From: Paracoccus caeni
Lineage (GTDB): Bacteria > Pseudomonadota > Alphaproteobacteria > Rhodobacterales > Rhodobacteraceae
Assembly (NCBI RefSeq): GCF_016629665.1
Contig: NZ_JAEPRQ010000008.1
Location: forward strand, 124,001-188,000
Reading direction: 5' to 3'
DNA length: 64,000 bases
The notes under the pieces are model-generated. The model saw nothing but the letters and a program-made list of their open reading frames with translations. It searched no databases and was not told where the DNA came from. Positions 44,772 to 53,346 of this stretch are shown here, piece by piece; position 1 is the stretch's first letter; every line of letters begins with the position of its first letter. A program made the position numbers and the translations under genes.

Positions 44772-44806
44772 CGCGGCCGCAGCAGGGAAAACGACCTGCG
44801 GCCGCG
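44772..44806. repeat. Perfect 11-bp inverted repeat with 13-base loop
   Basis: The arms cgcggccgcag and ctgcggccgcg are fully complementary. An RNA hairpin here would be very stable. It may terminate transcription leaving the repeat or the DUF4139 gene, although only a short TTTT occurs about 15 bases later. Confidence 0.55.
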
Positions 44807-45059
44807 CCTGGTATTATGCGTTTTGGCAATCGCCGCCCAGGACGGTGGAAAGGCCAGGACGCAACTTCGAAAGCAGCCGGTTGGCACCGACAAATGCGCA
44901 GAACATGACTCGTGAAAAATGGCTATGCGAAACGAAGTCGGAAAATAACCTGCATCTGATCTTATGGATCTTATGCTTGCAGCCTGTGCCGCACATGATC
45001 CGTTTGCGCTATGTGGTGATAAATTTGGCCCGAAGCAGGACAGCGTCGGGCCGCGATAG

Positions 45060-45815
45060 TTACGCTACGCGACGGGCGCGGCGAAGGCCCAACAGACTGC
45101 CAAGTCCGGTCAGGACCAGAAGCGCGCTGGCCGGAAGCGGGATCGGGGCAGGTTGCGGAGGCTCGCCATTGTAAAGGGCGATTTCGCCGTGGACGATATT
45201 GAAGTTCAATTGACTCGAAACAGTAAACTGGCCGTACTCATCCCGAGTGCCAAAGAGATGAAAATAGCCATAGGGCGCCTCTGGATCCTCAAGGGGAACG
45301 TCGAACGAATATGGCCCTTCGAAAGTCGGGTTCGCGAAAATTGATGGATGTGAGGTCAACCACGAATGCCCGAAAGCCAGCCTGTGGTCCTCCGATTCGC
45401 TGGCATCGAAACTGAAGCTGTTATAGTTATTATCCATGTAGGTTTCCCCATAGTAGGATAGATAGCCATAGTAGTCTGCGATCATCGTATGGATGGATTC
45501 TCCAATTTTTATTGTCGCGGAAATTATTGGACTGACGACAGGATAATCATAGTCGCCATTGTCATAGGTGCTTCCGCCATGGGCGAATAGATGTCTCTCT
45601 TCCTGATAGGACCATCCTTCGGCTACTCGATCCTCATCATAAATAACGCTGATTTGAAATTGATCCCCCGGATCCAGAACTTCTCCGCCAAATGTTAACA
45701 GGCTATCCTCGAAATACACAGCGGTGGCTGTAAAATCCGCCTGCACCACGGCAGCCTCGGCGGAGGCGCTGACCGCAAGGCCAAGCGCCATTGCAACGAA
45801 AAATCTGTCTCTCAT
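45060..45815 (-). CDS. Exported protein with VPLPA-CTERM-type sorting signal
   Basis: The 251-residue protein has an N-terminal signal peptide (MRDRFFVAMALGLAVSASAE) and a C-terminal tripartite signal IPLPASALLVLTGLGSLLGL followed by RRARRVA. This is the VPLPA-CTERM variant found in Rhodobacterales and handled by an exosortase. The mature part is beta-rich, acidic and tyrosine-rich, resembling cell-surface or exopolysaccharide-linked proteins; no enzyme motif is visible. AAAGGTGA precedes the ATG at 45815. It is less GC-rich than its neighbours. No exosortase is in the window. Confidence 0.85.
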   Translation of the reverse strand: MRDRFFVAMALGLAVSASAEAAVVQADFTATAVYFEDSLLTFGGEVLDPGDQFQISVIYDEDRVAEGWSYQEERHLFAHGGSTYDNGDYDYPVVSPIISATIKIGESIHTMIADYYGYLSYYGETYMDNNYNSFSFDASESEDHRLAFGHSWLTSHPSIFANPTFEGPYSFDVPLEDPEAPYGYFHLFGTRDEYGQFTVSSQLNFNIVHGEIALYNGEPPQPAPIPLPASALLVLTGLGSLLGLRRARRVA

Positions 45816-45851
45816 AATATCACCTTTCATACTGGTCACGCCAACGAATCA

Positions 45852-45872
45852 TAGCGAAATCGGATTTCGCTA
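45852..45872. promoter_or_regulatory. Perfect 9-bp inverted repeat upstream of the VPLPA-CTERM gene
   Basis: The arms tagcgaaat and atttcgcta flank cgg, giving a 21-bp symmetric site 37 bp before the start. It may be an operator or a 5' leader hairpin. Confidence 0.5.
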
Positions 45873-46022
45873 CTTCGTCATTTTCGTGATTGCGATTCGG
45901 GTTCTCATGACGCAGTTGCGCTATGCACCGCGAAAAAATCACTTCTGGAGAAATAAATCTATCCATTCAAGGATGATGCGTTTAATTAATGATCTTCCGT
46001 CAGTTGTAGTCTGCGTTAATAT

Positions 46023-46037
46023 TTGCATTTAATGCAA
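46023..46037. promoter_or_regulatory. Palindrome upstream of the LuxR-type gene
   Basis: The sequence ttgcatttaatgcaa is symmetric around one central base and lies about 75 bp before the LuxR-family start, in an AT-rich stretch. It is a plausible operator, perhaps for autoregulation. Confidence 0.5.
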
Positions 46038-46109
46038 TATGGTTTTTCTTTTGATGTCCGACATTATTCGATAGGATAAAACCTCGTATTTTGTCGCGAG
46101 TTGTCCAAG

Positions 46110-47258
46110 ATGGAACGGGAAGGGCTTTTCGACGATCTCGTGGCCGTCCTGCATCGGGCTGCGCTGGACCCTGCGGGCTGGCAGGACTTTTCGGACAATC
46201 TGGAGCTGGCCTTTGGCGGGTCCAAGATTTCGCTGCATGGGGTGGATGCTGGGACCGGATCTATCTTCCTGTCCGCTACCTCTGGGTTCGCGCCAGAGTT
46301 TTTTCGCCCATATGCGGACTATTATCACAGCATTAACCCGTTCATGCAGGCATCGGTTGCGATCCCGCACGGCATGGCGCGTGTTTCACCGCAGGATTTG
46401 CCGGATGAATTTCTGATTCAGACCGAGTTTTATAATGACTGGCTGCGCCCACAGGAGGATTTGTTCAGCGCGGTTGCGCTGAAAAGCCGCCCCGCAGGGT
46501 CGCGCTCGTTGGTTTTGGCGATGAATATCCGTCGCCGCGACCGCGCAAGCTTCGAGCCGGAGCTGGTGAATTTGCTGAACCGGCTGGAGCCGCATATTTC
46601 CCATGCCTTCCATGTCGGTGAGGTGGTGGCCGCGCTGTCGCACCGCGCAAACCTGCCGCCGGATGCCGCGATGCAGGCCAGCGTCGAGGGTGGGGTGATC
46701 GAGACCGATGAGCGGCGGATGGTGCTGTGGGCCGACGCCGGCGCGCTGATGTTGCAGGGCGGGCTGTTGCGGATCAGCATTCTGGGGCAGCTCAGCTTTG
46801 CGGATGAGCAGGTGCAGGCATGGGCCGAGCGGATCTGTGTTGCGGATGAACGCAGGCAGCCGGTCTCGGCCGGGTTGCCGCAGCAGGTCCGGATCGGGCG
46901 GGACTGGACCGTCCGGCATCTGCGGTTTCAGGGAGCGGTCTCTTCGCCGACGTTTAATCGCGGTAGCCGCGACAAGTCGTCGTTGGGAAATCACCATGTT
47001 TTCGTGATCTCGCGCGTGGGTCCAAGCCAGCCGCTGCTGCAGGTCGTGTCGCGGCTTTATGGCCTGTCGGGGGCCGAGGCTGCCGTTGCAATGGCGATTG
47101 CCGAAGGTCTGTCCACGGCGGAAATCGCGATGGCGCGGCAGGTCAGTATCCATACCGTTCGCAACCAGATCCGGGTGGTGTTGCAAAAGATGGAGGCGCG
47201 CACCCGCAGCGATGTGGCGCGGATGCTGGTGCAGGCCACGGGGTCGCGTTCGTCCTGA
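46110..47258 (+). CDS. LuxR-family transcriptional regulator
   Basis: About 382 residues. The C-terminus holds a LuxR/FixJ helix-turn-helix ([20 protein letters not shown], then [20 protein letters not shown]). The first 180 residues have no recognised acyl-homoserine-lactone or receiver signature; the segment ending in [20 protein letters not shown] is typical of a helical linker before a PAS-like second domain. The signal is unknown. The ATG at 46110 is preferred over TTG at 46101. It is divergent from the VPLPA-CTERM gene and could regulate it. Confidence 0.85.
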   Translation: MEREGLFDDLVAVLHRAALDPAGWQDFSDNLELAFGGSKISLHGVDAGTGSIFLSATSGFAPEFFRPYADYYHSINPFMQASVAIPHGMARVSPQDLPDEFLIQTEFYNDWLRPQEDLFSAVALKSRPAGSRSLVLAMNIRRRDRASFEPELVNLLNRLEPHISHAFHVGEVVAALSHRANLPPDAAMQASVEGGVIETDERRMVLWADAGALMLQGGLLRISILGQLSFADEQVQAWAERICVADERRQPVSAGLPQQVRIGRDWTVRHLRFQGAVSSPTFNRGSRDKSSLGNHHVFVISRVGPSQPLLQVVSRLYGLSGAEAAVAMAIAEGLSTAEIAMARQVSIHTVRNQIRVVLQKMEARTRSDVARMLVQATGSRSS

Positions 47259-47305
47259 GCGGATGGCCTTTACAGGTTGGCTTGCGACCCCTATCTAACC
47301 CCGTC

Positions 47306-47779
47306 ATGGCCAAAGACAGCGACAACAAGAATTACAAGGTGATTGCCGAGAACCGTCGGGCGCGTTTCGATTACTTTATCGAAAGCGATCTGGAGGTCGG
47401 GATCATATTGATGGGCTCCGAGGTGAAAAGCCTTCGGACCGGCCAGTCGAATATTGCCGAAAGCTATGCCTCGGTCGAGGATGGCGAATTGTGGCTGATC
47501 AACGGCTATATCTCTGCCTACAAGCAGGCAGGCGTTTTCGGGCATGACGAGCGGCGCAGGCGCAAGCTGCTGGTGTCGCGGAAGGAACTGGCCCGGCTGT
47601 GGCAGGCCATCGGGCGCGAGGGGATGACGCTGGTGCCGCTGGTCATGTATTTCAACGACCGGGGTTTGGTGAAGCTGAAGATCGGCGTCGCCAAGGGTAA
47701 AAAGGTTGCCGACAAGCGCGAGACCAGCGCCAAGCGGGACTGGAACCGGCAGAAGCAGCGGCTGTTGAAGCAGGGTTAA
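47306..47779 (+). CDS. smpB: SsrA-binding protein SmpB
   Basis: The 157-residue protein shows the SmpB motifs [40 protein letters not shown] and the basic C-terminal tail [19 protein letters not shown]. It binds tmRNA and brings it to stalled ribosomes for trans-translation. The tmRNA gene itself was not found in the window. The stop overlaps the end of the convergent response-regulator gene by 4 bp. Confidence 0.96.
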   Translation: MAKDSDNKNYKVIAENRRARFDYFIESDLEVGIILMGSEVKSLRTGQSNIAESYASVEDGELWLINGYISAYKQAGVFGHDERRRRKLLVSRKELARLWQAIGREGMTLVPLVMYFNDRGLVKLKIGVAKGKKVADKRETSAKRDWNRQKQRLLKQG

Positions 47780-48426
47780 GGTCGGTCGGGGTGTTCCTGT
47801 TCGCTGACCAGACCCATGGCGATGGACAGGCGCGCTGCATCGGCACGGTTGTTGATGTTCAGCTTCTTGTAGATCACCTTCACGTATTGGCTGACCGTAT
47901 TCTCGGATATTTCCAGCTGTGCGGCGATTTCGCCCGTGCGTGAGCCGCGGCCAAGCAGAGCCAGCACCTGCGTTTCGCGTCGTGACAGGTGGACATCGGA
48001 CGGGACCGGATCGCCGGTGGTCGTCATCCTGATCTTGCGGGCAAAGTTCAGCGCGCTTTCGATCTTGAGGTGAAGGATCTCCAGATCGACGGGCTTGACC
48101 AGATAGTCCACCGCGCCCGCGCGCAGGCCGGTCAATTGACGCTCGCGGTCGGACAGGGCCGTCAGGAAGATGAAGGCGGTTCTGGCGGGCAGGCTGTCGG
48201 TCGCAACCAGTTCTTCCAGCAGGCGAAAGCCGGTGCGGCCCGGCAGCATCACGTCGCAGATGACGATATCGGGATGAGATTCCTTGATGATCGCTTCGGC
48301 TTCGTTGCCGTTCATCGCAGTCAGGACAGTATAGCCACGCGCAGTCAGTTCCTCTTCGAGCTCATCGAGAAGGAACCGTTCGTCCTCGACGCAGAGGATC
48401 GTTGCGGAAGTCGGCGGCGGGGGCAT
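47776..48426 (-). CDS. Response regulator, receiver plus LuxR-type HTH
   Basis: The 216-residue regulator has a receiver domain (acidic pocket CVEDE, phosphoacceptor Asp58 in [15 protein letters not shown], Thr in [10 protein letters not shown], Lys in [10 protein letters not shown]) and a FixJ/NarL-type HTH ([20 protein letters not shown], then [20 protein letters not shown]). Its start lies inside the end of the histidine kinase gene (65-bp overlap), so they are coupled. The pair acts as a two-component system. Confidence 0.93.
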   Translation of the reverse strand: MPPPPTSATILCVEDERFLLDELEEELTARGYTVLTAMNGNEAEAIIKESHPDIVICDVMLPGRTGFRLLEELVATDSLPARTAFIFLTALSDRERQLTGLRAGAVDYLVKPVDLEILHLKIESALNFARKIRMTTTGDPVPSDVHLSRRETQVLALLGRGSRTGEIAAQLEISENTVSQYVKVIYKKLNINNRADAARLSIAMGLVSEQEHPDRP

Positions 48427-49807
48427 TCAGTTTTTCCCTGCTGGCAGGAAACGATATAGTGAATCGAGACCCCTTACTTTCCTCGGATACACAATCAATC
48501 GAACCACCGTGCATGTCAACGATATCGCGGGCCAGGCTAAGGCCGACACCGATGCCGGGAAAGTGGTGGGCGTTGGAGGCACGGAAATACGGCTCGAAGA
48601 TGGATGATCCGGCGCCTTCCGGAATGCCCATTCCTTCGTCGGAGATCGAGCACAGCACCTGCCCGTCCTCTTTGCGCAGCGAGACGGTGATGACCGATGG
48701 CGCATCCGAATATTTGACCGCGTTCGACAGGATATTGATGAAAACCTGTTCCAGCAGGATCGGATCGGCCTCGGCCTCGATGATCTGGTCGCTGGCGTCC
48801 AGCACGAAGTTTCTGTCGGGATAGGCCAGCCGGGCCTGTTCGACCGCGCTGGCAACGAGGTGCTGGATATCGACCTGCCTGCGGGCAAGGGTGATGTCCT
48901 TGCCTTCGGCGTTGGCCGCGACAAGGAAGTTGTCAAGGATACGGTCCAGCCGCACCGCCGCCTCGAAAATCCGCGAGAACTTGGTTCTGAGCCGCTCGGT
49001 AAGGCTGTCATCCTCGGTCCGCAACTGACGCTGCGCGATCATGTGGATAATCGAAACCGGTGTCCGAAACTGATGCGCGACGGTGACGATGAAGCTTTTA
49101 TAAACCTCTTTCGCCTTACGTTCTGTGCTGAGAGCGTCTCTTAACTCTCTTGTGCGGATGGAAATCGTGGATTCGAGGCTGTCGCGATGTTGGGCAAGCT
49201 CATCCTGCGTGCGGATCGCGCGGCGCATGTTCCGCCATAGCAAAGCCGCCATGATGACGCCGGACAGAAATGCGCCGACCGCGCCCAGAAGCAGCAACTG
49301 CACCACGCTGACTTGCCGTTCGCGGCGCTCCAGCCGGTCGGCGCGCTCGCCCGTTGCGGTGCTGAAACTCAACTGCCGGAGGTTCTTCAGCATCTGCGTC
49401 AGGCGTGTGCTTTGCCCAACGATTGCCGCCGTATCGGGATCGTCCGCGAAGATGATATGGTCCATCTCGACCATATCGGCGGCGACCTTGCTCAGAAGCG
49501 GGGTCACATCGAATTCGTGGAAATAGTTCAGTTTTGGCAAATCGATCAGAAGGTCGATGCGCGAATACAGAATCTCGAACTGTAATTGCACGTCGTCTAT
49601 CGTGCTGCGATGCAATTCCATGTCGTGCAGGGCCAGCAACAGGGCCTGTGCCTCGCGTTCGGCCTGTGTTGCCGCCCACACATTCGATTCCGCCAGATCG
49701 TTCCGCAGCTCCTGATTGATCTGCACAAGCTGGAACAGAGAGTAGCCAAGCAGAACCACAAAGCTGCAGATGGTCAGAACGGCAAGAATCGGTCCACTGC
49801 GTCTCAT
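48362..49807 (-). CDS. Membrane sensor histidine kinase
   Basis: The 481-residue kinase has a first membrane span at about 5-27, a periplasmic helical sensor region of about 140 residues, a second span at about 169-191, a coiled linker, the H-box FIVTVAHQFRTPVSII (His245), N-box (NILSNAVKYSD), G-boxes (ISDEGMGIPEG, GIGVGLSLARDIVDMHGG). The periplasmic region is helical and lacks PAS or Cache motifs. The start at 49807 overlaps the stop of the upstream molybdopterin-fold-like gene (ATGA), implying that the periplasmic protein works with this kinase. Confidence 0.93.
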   Translation of the reverse strand: MRRSGPILAVLTICSFVVLLGYSLFQLVQINQELRNDLAESNVWAATQAEREAQALLLALHDMELHRSTIDDVQLQFEILYSRIDLLIDLPKLNYFHEFDVTPLLSKVAADMVEMDHIIFADDPDTAAIVGQSTRLTQMLKNLRQLSFSTATGERADRLERRERQVSVVQLLLLGAVGAFLSGVIMAALLWRNMRRAIRTQDELAQHRDSLESTISIRTRELRDALSTERKAKEVYKSFIVTVAHQFRTPVSIIHMIAQRQLRTEDDSLTERLRTKFSRIFEAAVRLDRILDNFLVAANAEGKDITLARRQVDIQHLVASAVEQARLAYPDRNFVLDASDQIIEAEADPILLEQVFINILSNAVKYSDAPSVITVSLRKEDGQVLCSISDEGMGIPEGAGSSIFEPYFRASNAHHFPGIGVGLSLARDIVDMHGGSIDCVSEESKGSRFTISFPASREKLNAPAADFRNDPLRRGRTVPSR

Positions 49808-50331
49808 GGAAGAATTGTGATCCGCATCAGTTGCCAGACCCATCTTTCATCGGTGATCCGGTCCTGCAGCTCGGGGACATCATCACGAGGATAGACCACC
49901 CAAAGCGGTCCCTTATCGCGGACACGCATCAGGCTTCCATCCATTTCGCGGGCCAGGATGACATCGTAATCCCAGGCGTCGCTGGCGGGCATGGTGACCA
50001 TGAAATCATTCAGCGCCAGCAACTGGATTTCGTGATCATAGACATCATCGCGCTGAAGCCCTTGGCCCAGCAGAATGTCGCGCAGCAGCGGGCCGCGGAA
50101 CTGCCGCTGCCCTTCAGTCCAGATCGTGTGGGTGTCGATCTGAAACCATTCCAACGCCTTAAGATCGGGATCGGAAAATTCTCTGACGCTGCCATCTGCA
50201 TCAACGACGGTCAGGATCGGTTTGCTCTGCGCCGAGGCGGTTTCGGCAAATGCACCAAGCGCAAGCGCGGACATTGTGGCCGCTGCAAAGGCGCGCCTCG
50301 AAAGGTTCGGGGATCGGGTCAGGAGAGGCAT
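49804..50331 (-). CDS. Periplasmic protein resembling oxidoreductase molybdopterin-binding fold, no cysteine
   Basis: A 175-residue protein with a twin-arginine-like signal (SRRAFAAATMSALALGAFAE). It then has the small SUOX-type pattern: LKALEWFQIDTHTIWTEGQR, FRGPLLRDILLGQGL, IQLLALNDFMVTMPASDAWD and KGPLWVVYPRDDVPELQD. Sulphite-oxidase-like enzymes bind the molybdenum cofactor through a conserved cysteine, but this chain contains no cysteine at all. A catalytic Mo centre is therefore unlikely. It is the first gene of a three-gene unit with histidine kinase and response regulator, so a ligand-binding or sensing role is inferred. The start is the ATG at 50331; the frame continues to a TTG at 50343. 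Confidence 0.8.
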   Translation of the reverse strand: MPLLTRSPNLSRRAFAAATMSALALGAFAETASAQSKPILTVVDADGSVREFSDPDLKALEWFQIDTHTIWTEGQRQFRGPLLRDILLGQGLQRDDVYDHEIQLLALNDFMVTMPASDAWDYDVILAREMDGSLMRVRDKGPLWVVYPRDDVPELQDRITDERWVWQLMRITILP

Positions 50332-50751
50332 TTTGGTCACCAAGCATGGTTCAGGGAAAGTATGACGCGCGGGTGGTCTTCACCACCCGCGCGGGCAACA
50401 CATGCACTACCTTATGGGTAAACCCCAAATACTCTTTAATATCGCCTCATCCTGAACCGGTGAGGAAGCCGTGTCTTGATCGATGATCAACCCAGGCAAG
50501 TTTGGTATCGCATGCCCCGCGCGTCACGCACATTCCCCAAAACAGGGGAATACAGCTTATGCATATCATGCAAAAAGTCACGCGAAATCGAGTGGTTGTG
50601 TTATATCTATGGTTGTGTGGCACCGGCACGAATGGTCGGATTTGAGAAATAGCCTAAATTCACTGAGATCTTCGCGGCCTGCGAGACGCTACCAGCATTG
50701 CAAGGGCTTCTCTTGCCGGATAAAGCGGGTCCGCATCATACGGAGGGCCCC
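50332..50751. other. 420-bp divergent intergenic region with several palindromes
   Basis: No gene is supported. It separates the sensor trio (minus) from sseA (plus). Symmetric elements are 50367-50392 (11-bp arms, loop of 4), 50476-50490 (ttgatcgatgatcaa), 50532-50551 (attcccc, loop of 6, ggggaat) and 50560-50572 (tgcatatcatgca). The right half is AT-rich and probably carries the promoters. The FNR-like look of 50476-50490 fails by one spacer base. Confidence 0.55.
50367..50392. repeat. Strong GC-rich inverted repeat in the 5' region of the sensor trio
   Basis: The arms gcgcgggtggt and accacccgcgc are perfectly complementary with loop cttc, 36 bp upstream of the molybdopterin-fold-like gene. 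As RNA it would form a very stable leader hairpin. Confidence 0.55.
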
Positions 50752-51606
50752 ATGCAGGACGATCCGAAAACACTGGTCTCGACCGAGTGGCTGGCGGCGC
50801 ATCTGAAGGATCCCGACCTGAGGATCATCGATGCAAGCTGGCATATGCCCGCCACCGGGCGCGATGGTCGCAGCGAATACAACGACGCCCATATTCCCGG
50901 CGCGCGATTCTTTGACATCGACGAGATCGCGGACAAGCGCTCGAGCCTGCCGCATATGGCCCCGCAGACCGAGCTGTTCATCAGCCGCATGCGCGCCATG
51001 GGCATTGGCGATGGTCATCAGGTGGTGATCTATGACAATGCCGGAACCCGCAGCGCCGCGCGCGTCTGGTGGACCTTCCGGCTGATGGGCAAGACCGATG
51101 TTGCCGTGCTGGATGGCGGTTTCGCCAAATGGCAGGCCGAAGGCCGCGAGATCGAGGATATGCCGCCGATCATGCGTGATCGTCATATCACCGTGCAGCG
51201 TCAGGCCGGGCTGGTCCGTGACGTGACGCAGGTGGCGGCGGCAAGCAAGCTGGGCGATTACCAGATCGTCGATGCGCGCGCGCCCGAGCGTTTTCGGGGC
51301 GAAGCGCCCGAACCGCGCGAGGGGCTGCGGTCCGGCCATATTCCCGGCGCGAAGAATCTGCCCTTCGGCAAGCTGTTCAACGATGACGGCACGATGAAAG
51401 ACCCCGATGCCATCAAGGCCGCGTTCGAGGCCGCCGGGGTGGATCTTGCAAAGCCGGTCATCACCTCCTGCGGCAGCGGCGTTACCGCTGCGATCCTCAG
51501 CCTTGGGCTGGAGCGGATCGGCCACAGAAACCACTCTCTCTACGACGGAAGCTGGACCGAATGGGGCAGCTTCCCGGATCTGAATATCGCAACCGGAGAC
51601 GCCTGA
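50752..51606 (+). CDS. sseA: 3-mercaptopyruvate sulfurtransferase
   Basis: The 284-residue two-domain rhodanese has the inactive N-terminal domain (DASWHMPATGRDGRSEY, HIPGARFFDIDEIADK) and a C-terminal active domain with the loop ITSCGSGVTAAI (Cys240). The CG[SA]GVTA loop distinguishes mercaptopyruvate from thiosulfate sulfurtransferases. It transfers sulphur from mercaptopyruvate. The ATG at 50752 follows GGAGGG. It forms a pair with the aminotransferase starting at 51608, which can produce mercaptopyruvate-type oxoacids. Confidence 0.93.
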   Translation: MQDDPKTLVSTEWLAAHLKDPDLRIIDASWHMPATGRDGRSEYNDAHIPGARFFDIDEIADKRSSLPHMAPQTELFISRMRAMGIGDGHQVVIYDNAGTRSAARVWWTFRLMGKTDVAVLDGGFAKWQAEGREIEDMPPIMRDRHITVQRQAGLVRDVTQVAAASKLGDYQIVDARAPERFRGEAPEPREGLRSGHIPGAKNLPFGKLFNDDGTMKDPDAIKAAFEAAGVDLAKPVITSCGSGVTAAILSLGLERIGHRNHSLYDGSWTEWGSFPDLNIATGDA

Positions 51607-51607
51607 G

Positions 51608-52789
51608 ATGCTGTCCAACCTGAAACCGCAAGCCCCCGACAAGATCCTGATGCTGATCGAGGAATTCAAGGCCGATACCCGTCAGGGCAAGATCGACCTT
51701 GGCGTCGGCGTCTATAAGGACCCGCAGGGCGTCACCCCGGTCATGCGCGCGGTGAAGGCGGCAGAGCAGCGGATTTGGGAAAGCCAGACCACCAAAGCTT
51801 ATACCGGGCTGGCCGGCGAGGCGGATTACCGCAATGCCATGGCGCAGATGGTGCTGAAGGATGTGCCGACGGATCGGCTGGCCTCGTTGGCGACGGTCGG
51901 CGGCACCGGCGCGATCCGGCAGGCGCTGGAGCTGGCGCGGCTCGCGAACCCGGATTTCACGGTCTATGTGTCCGACCCGACATGGCCGAACCATCTGTCG
52001 ATCATGAAGTTCATGGGCGTGCCTTTCGTCGAATATCGCTATTTCGACAATGACACGCGCGGCGTCGATTTCGCGGCGATGAAGGAAGACATCGCCAAGG
52101 CCAAACAGGGCGATATCGTCCTGTTGCACGGCTGCTGCCACAACCCGACCGGCGCCAACCTGACGCTGGCGCAGTGGGAAGAAGTCGCGGAAATTCTTGA
52201 AAAATCCGGCGCGGTTCCGCTGATCGACCTGGCTTATCAGGGCTTTGGCGACGGGTTGGAGGAAGATGCCGCGGCGACGCGGTTGATTGCCAAGCGCCTG
52301 CCGGAAGTGCTGATTGCGGCGTCCTGCAGCAAGAACTTTGGCATCTATCGTGAACGGACGGGCATCCTGTTCGCGCTGGCCGAAAACAGCGCGGCGCGGG
52401 ATTTGTCGCAGGGATCGATGGCCTATCTGAACCGGCAGAACTATTCGTTCCCGCCGGATCATGGGGCGCGGATCGTTTCGACCATCCTGACCGACGAGGC
52501 GCTGCGCGCGGACTGGGCGGCGGAGCTGGAAGAGGTGCGCAACTCGATGCTGGGGCTGCGGGCGCAGCTGGCATCGGAACTGCGGGATCTGTCGGGCAGC
52601 GATCGCTTTGATTTCATTGCCGAACATCGCGGGATGTTCTCGCGCCTCGGTGCGACGCCGGAGCAGGTGGCGAAGCTGAAATCCGAAGCGGCGATCTATA
52701 TGGTCGGCGATTCGCGGCTGAACATTGCCGGTCTGAACAAGGATACGGTGCCGGTTCTGGCCCGGGCGATCATCGACGCCGGGATCTGA
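51608..52789 (+). CDS. Aspartate/aromatic amino-acid aminotransferase (class I)
   Basis: The 393-residue PLP enzyme begins MLSNLKPQAPDKILMLIEEF and has LDLGVGVYKD-like DLGVGVYKDPQG, HGCCHNPTGANLT, and the lysine-bearing AASCSKNFGIYRERTG motif of the subgroup containing AspC and TyrB. It transaminates aspartate and aromatic amino acids. It starts one base after the sseA stop, so both are on one transcript, perhaps linking cysteine transamination to mercaptopyruvate use. Confidence 0.92.
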   Translation: MLSNLKPQAPDKILMLIEEFKADTRQGKIDLGVGVYKDPQGVTPVMRAVKAAEQRIWESQTTKAYTGLAGEADYRNAMAQMVLKDVPTDRLASLATVGGTGAIRQALELARLANPDFTVYVSDPTWPNHLSIMKFMGVPFVEYRYFDNDTRGVDFAAMKEDIAKAKQGDIVLLHGCCHNPTGANLTLAQWEEVAEILEKSGAVPLIDLAYQGFGDGLEEDAAATRLIAKRLPEVLIAASCSKNFGIYRERTGILFALAENSAARDLSQGSMAYLNRQNYSFPPDHGARIVSTILTDEALRADWAAELEEVRNSMLGLRAQLASELRDLSGSDRFDFIAEHRGMFSRLGATPEQVAKLKSEAAIYMVGDSRLNIAGLNKDTVPVLARAIIDAGI

Positions 52790-52809
52790 ACAGGACTGAC
52801 GAAAACAAG

Positions 52810-52841
52810 GGCGGCGGGCCGGTGGGCGCGCCGCCTTTTTT
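52810..52841 (+). terminator. Rho-independent terminator after the aminotransferase
   Basis: A 7-bp GC stem (ggcggcg at 52810-52816 with cgccgcc at 52829-52835) is followed by six T residues. Confidence 0.85.
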
Positions 52842-52844
52842 CAT

Positions 52845-52992
52845 GCGCAACACCTTGCGGGCGTTGCAATCGGTATTTGTGCAACGGAGATGTCGCAAGA
52901 GCGCGTCAGGGTCAACAAATGCTCGGGTTTTGGCTGCACAGGGCGTCCACCGCGGGTGCACAGGTTGTGCACAGCCTGTACACCGCTTGCGC
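52845..52992 (+). repeat. Dispersed intergenic repeat, copy B
   Basis: This 148-bp segment is the second copy of the repeat at 44607-44753, in the same orientation and again just after a plus-strand gene and before a convergent one. The ends are conserved; the centre (about 52892-52950) diverges. The segment acaggttgtgcacagcctgt is almost a perfect palindrome. Confidence 0.8.
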
Positions 52993-53006
52993 GCGTTGCG
53001 CCGGGC

Positions 53007-53336
53007 TCAGCGGCGGGCGAGGCGCTTTTCGATATAATCGCGCAGTTCCTCGACCTCGGTGCGGCTTTCGCGCAGCCCCTCCATCGCGACCTGCAATTCG
53101 CCCTCGGCCTCGGTGAGGCGGGCGTTAAGCGCTGTTTCGCGCTCGCGCAGCGCGGTCAATGCGTCGTCACGCTGTTTCTCGGTGTCGTGCAGCTTTTCCG
53201 CCAGATGATCCAGATCGGTCATCGAGGCCGGGGAAGAGCGGAACAGCCGGTGAATGATCCAGCTTGCCAGCCAGCCCAGCACGAAGACTGCGAAGAGGAT
53301 GATGGCGGTGACGGTGATGAATTCGGTGCGGTTCAT
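53007..53336 (-). CDS. Small membrane-anchored coiled-coil protein
   Basis: A 109-residue protein with one N-terminal membrane span (TEFITVTAIILFAVFVLGWL) and a long charged coiled coil from about residue 40 (LAEKLHDTEKQRDDALTALR and on). No family name is recognised. It lies just downstream of the OmpA-family gene (10 bp), so the two are likely co-transcribed and may work together in the envelope. The open frame further upstream overlaps the OmpA gene in another phase and is not expected to be coding. Confidence 0.78.
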   Translation of the reverse strand: MNRTEFITVTAIILFAVFVLGWLASWIIHRLFRSSPASMTDLDHLAEKLHDTEKQRDDALTALRERETALNARLTEAEGELQVAMEGLRESRTEVEELRDYIEKRLARR

Positions 53337-53346
53337 GCGGTCGTGT

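Larger units (their letters stand above)
44589..45059. other. 471-bp intergenic region: dispersed repeat plus GC-rich inverted repeats
   Basis: No gene is supported here. The left part is copy A of a dispersed repeat (44607-44753). A second perfect 11-bp inverted repeat, cgcggccgcag at 44772-44782 and ctgcggccgcg at 44796-44806, follows. The right part (about 44890-45050) is AT-richer and I see nothing definite in it. The two flanking genes are convergent. Confidence 0.6.

Noticed and set aside
50476..50490. FNR-like box ttgatcgatgatcaa
   Set aside because: The FNR consensus has a 4-base spacer between TTGAT and ATCAA; here it is 5, so the site is listed only as a palindrome.
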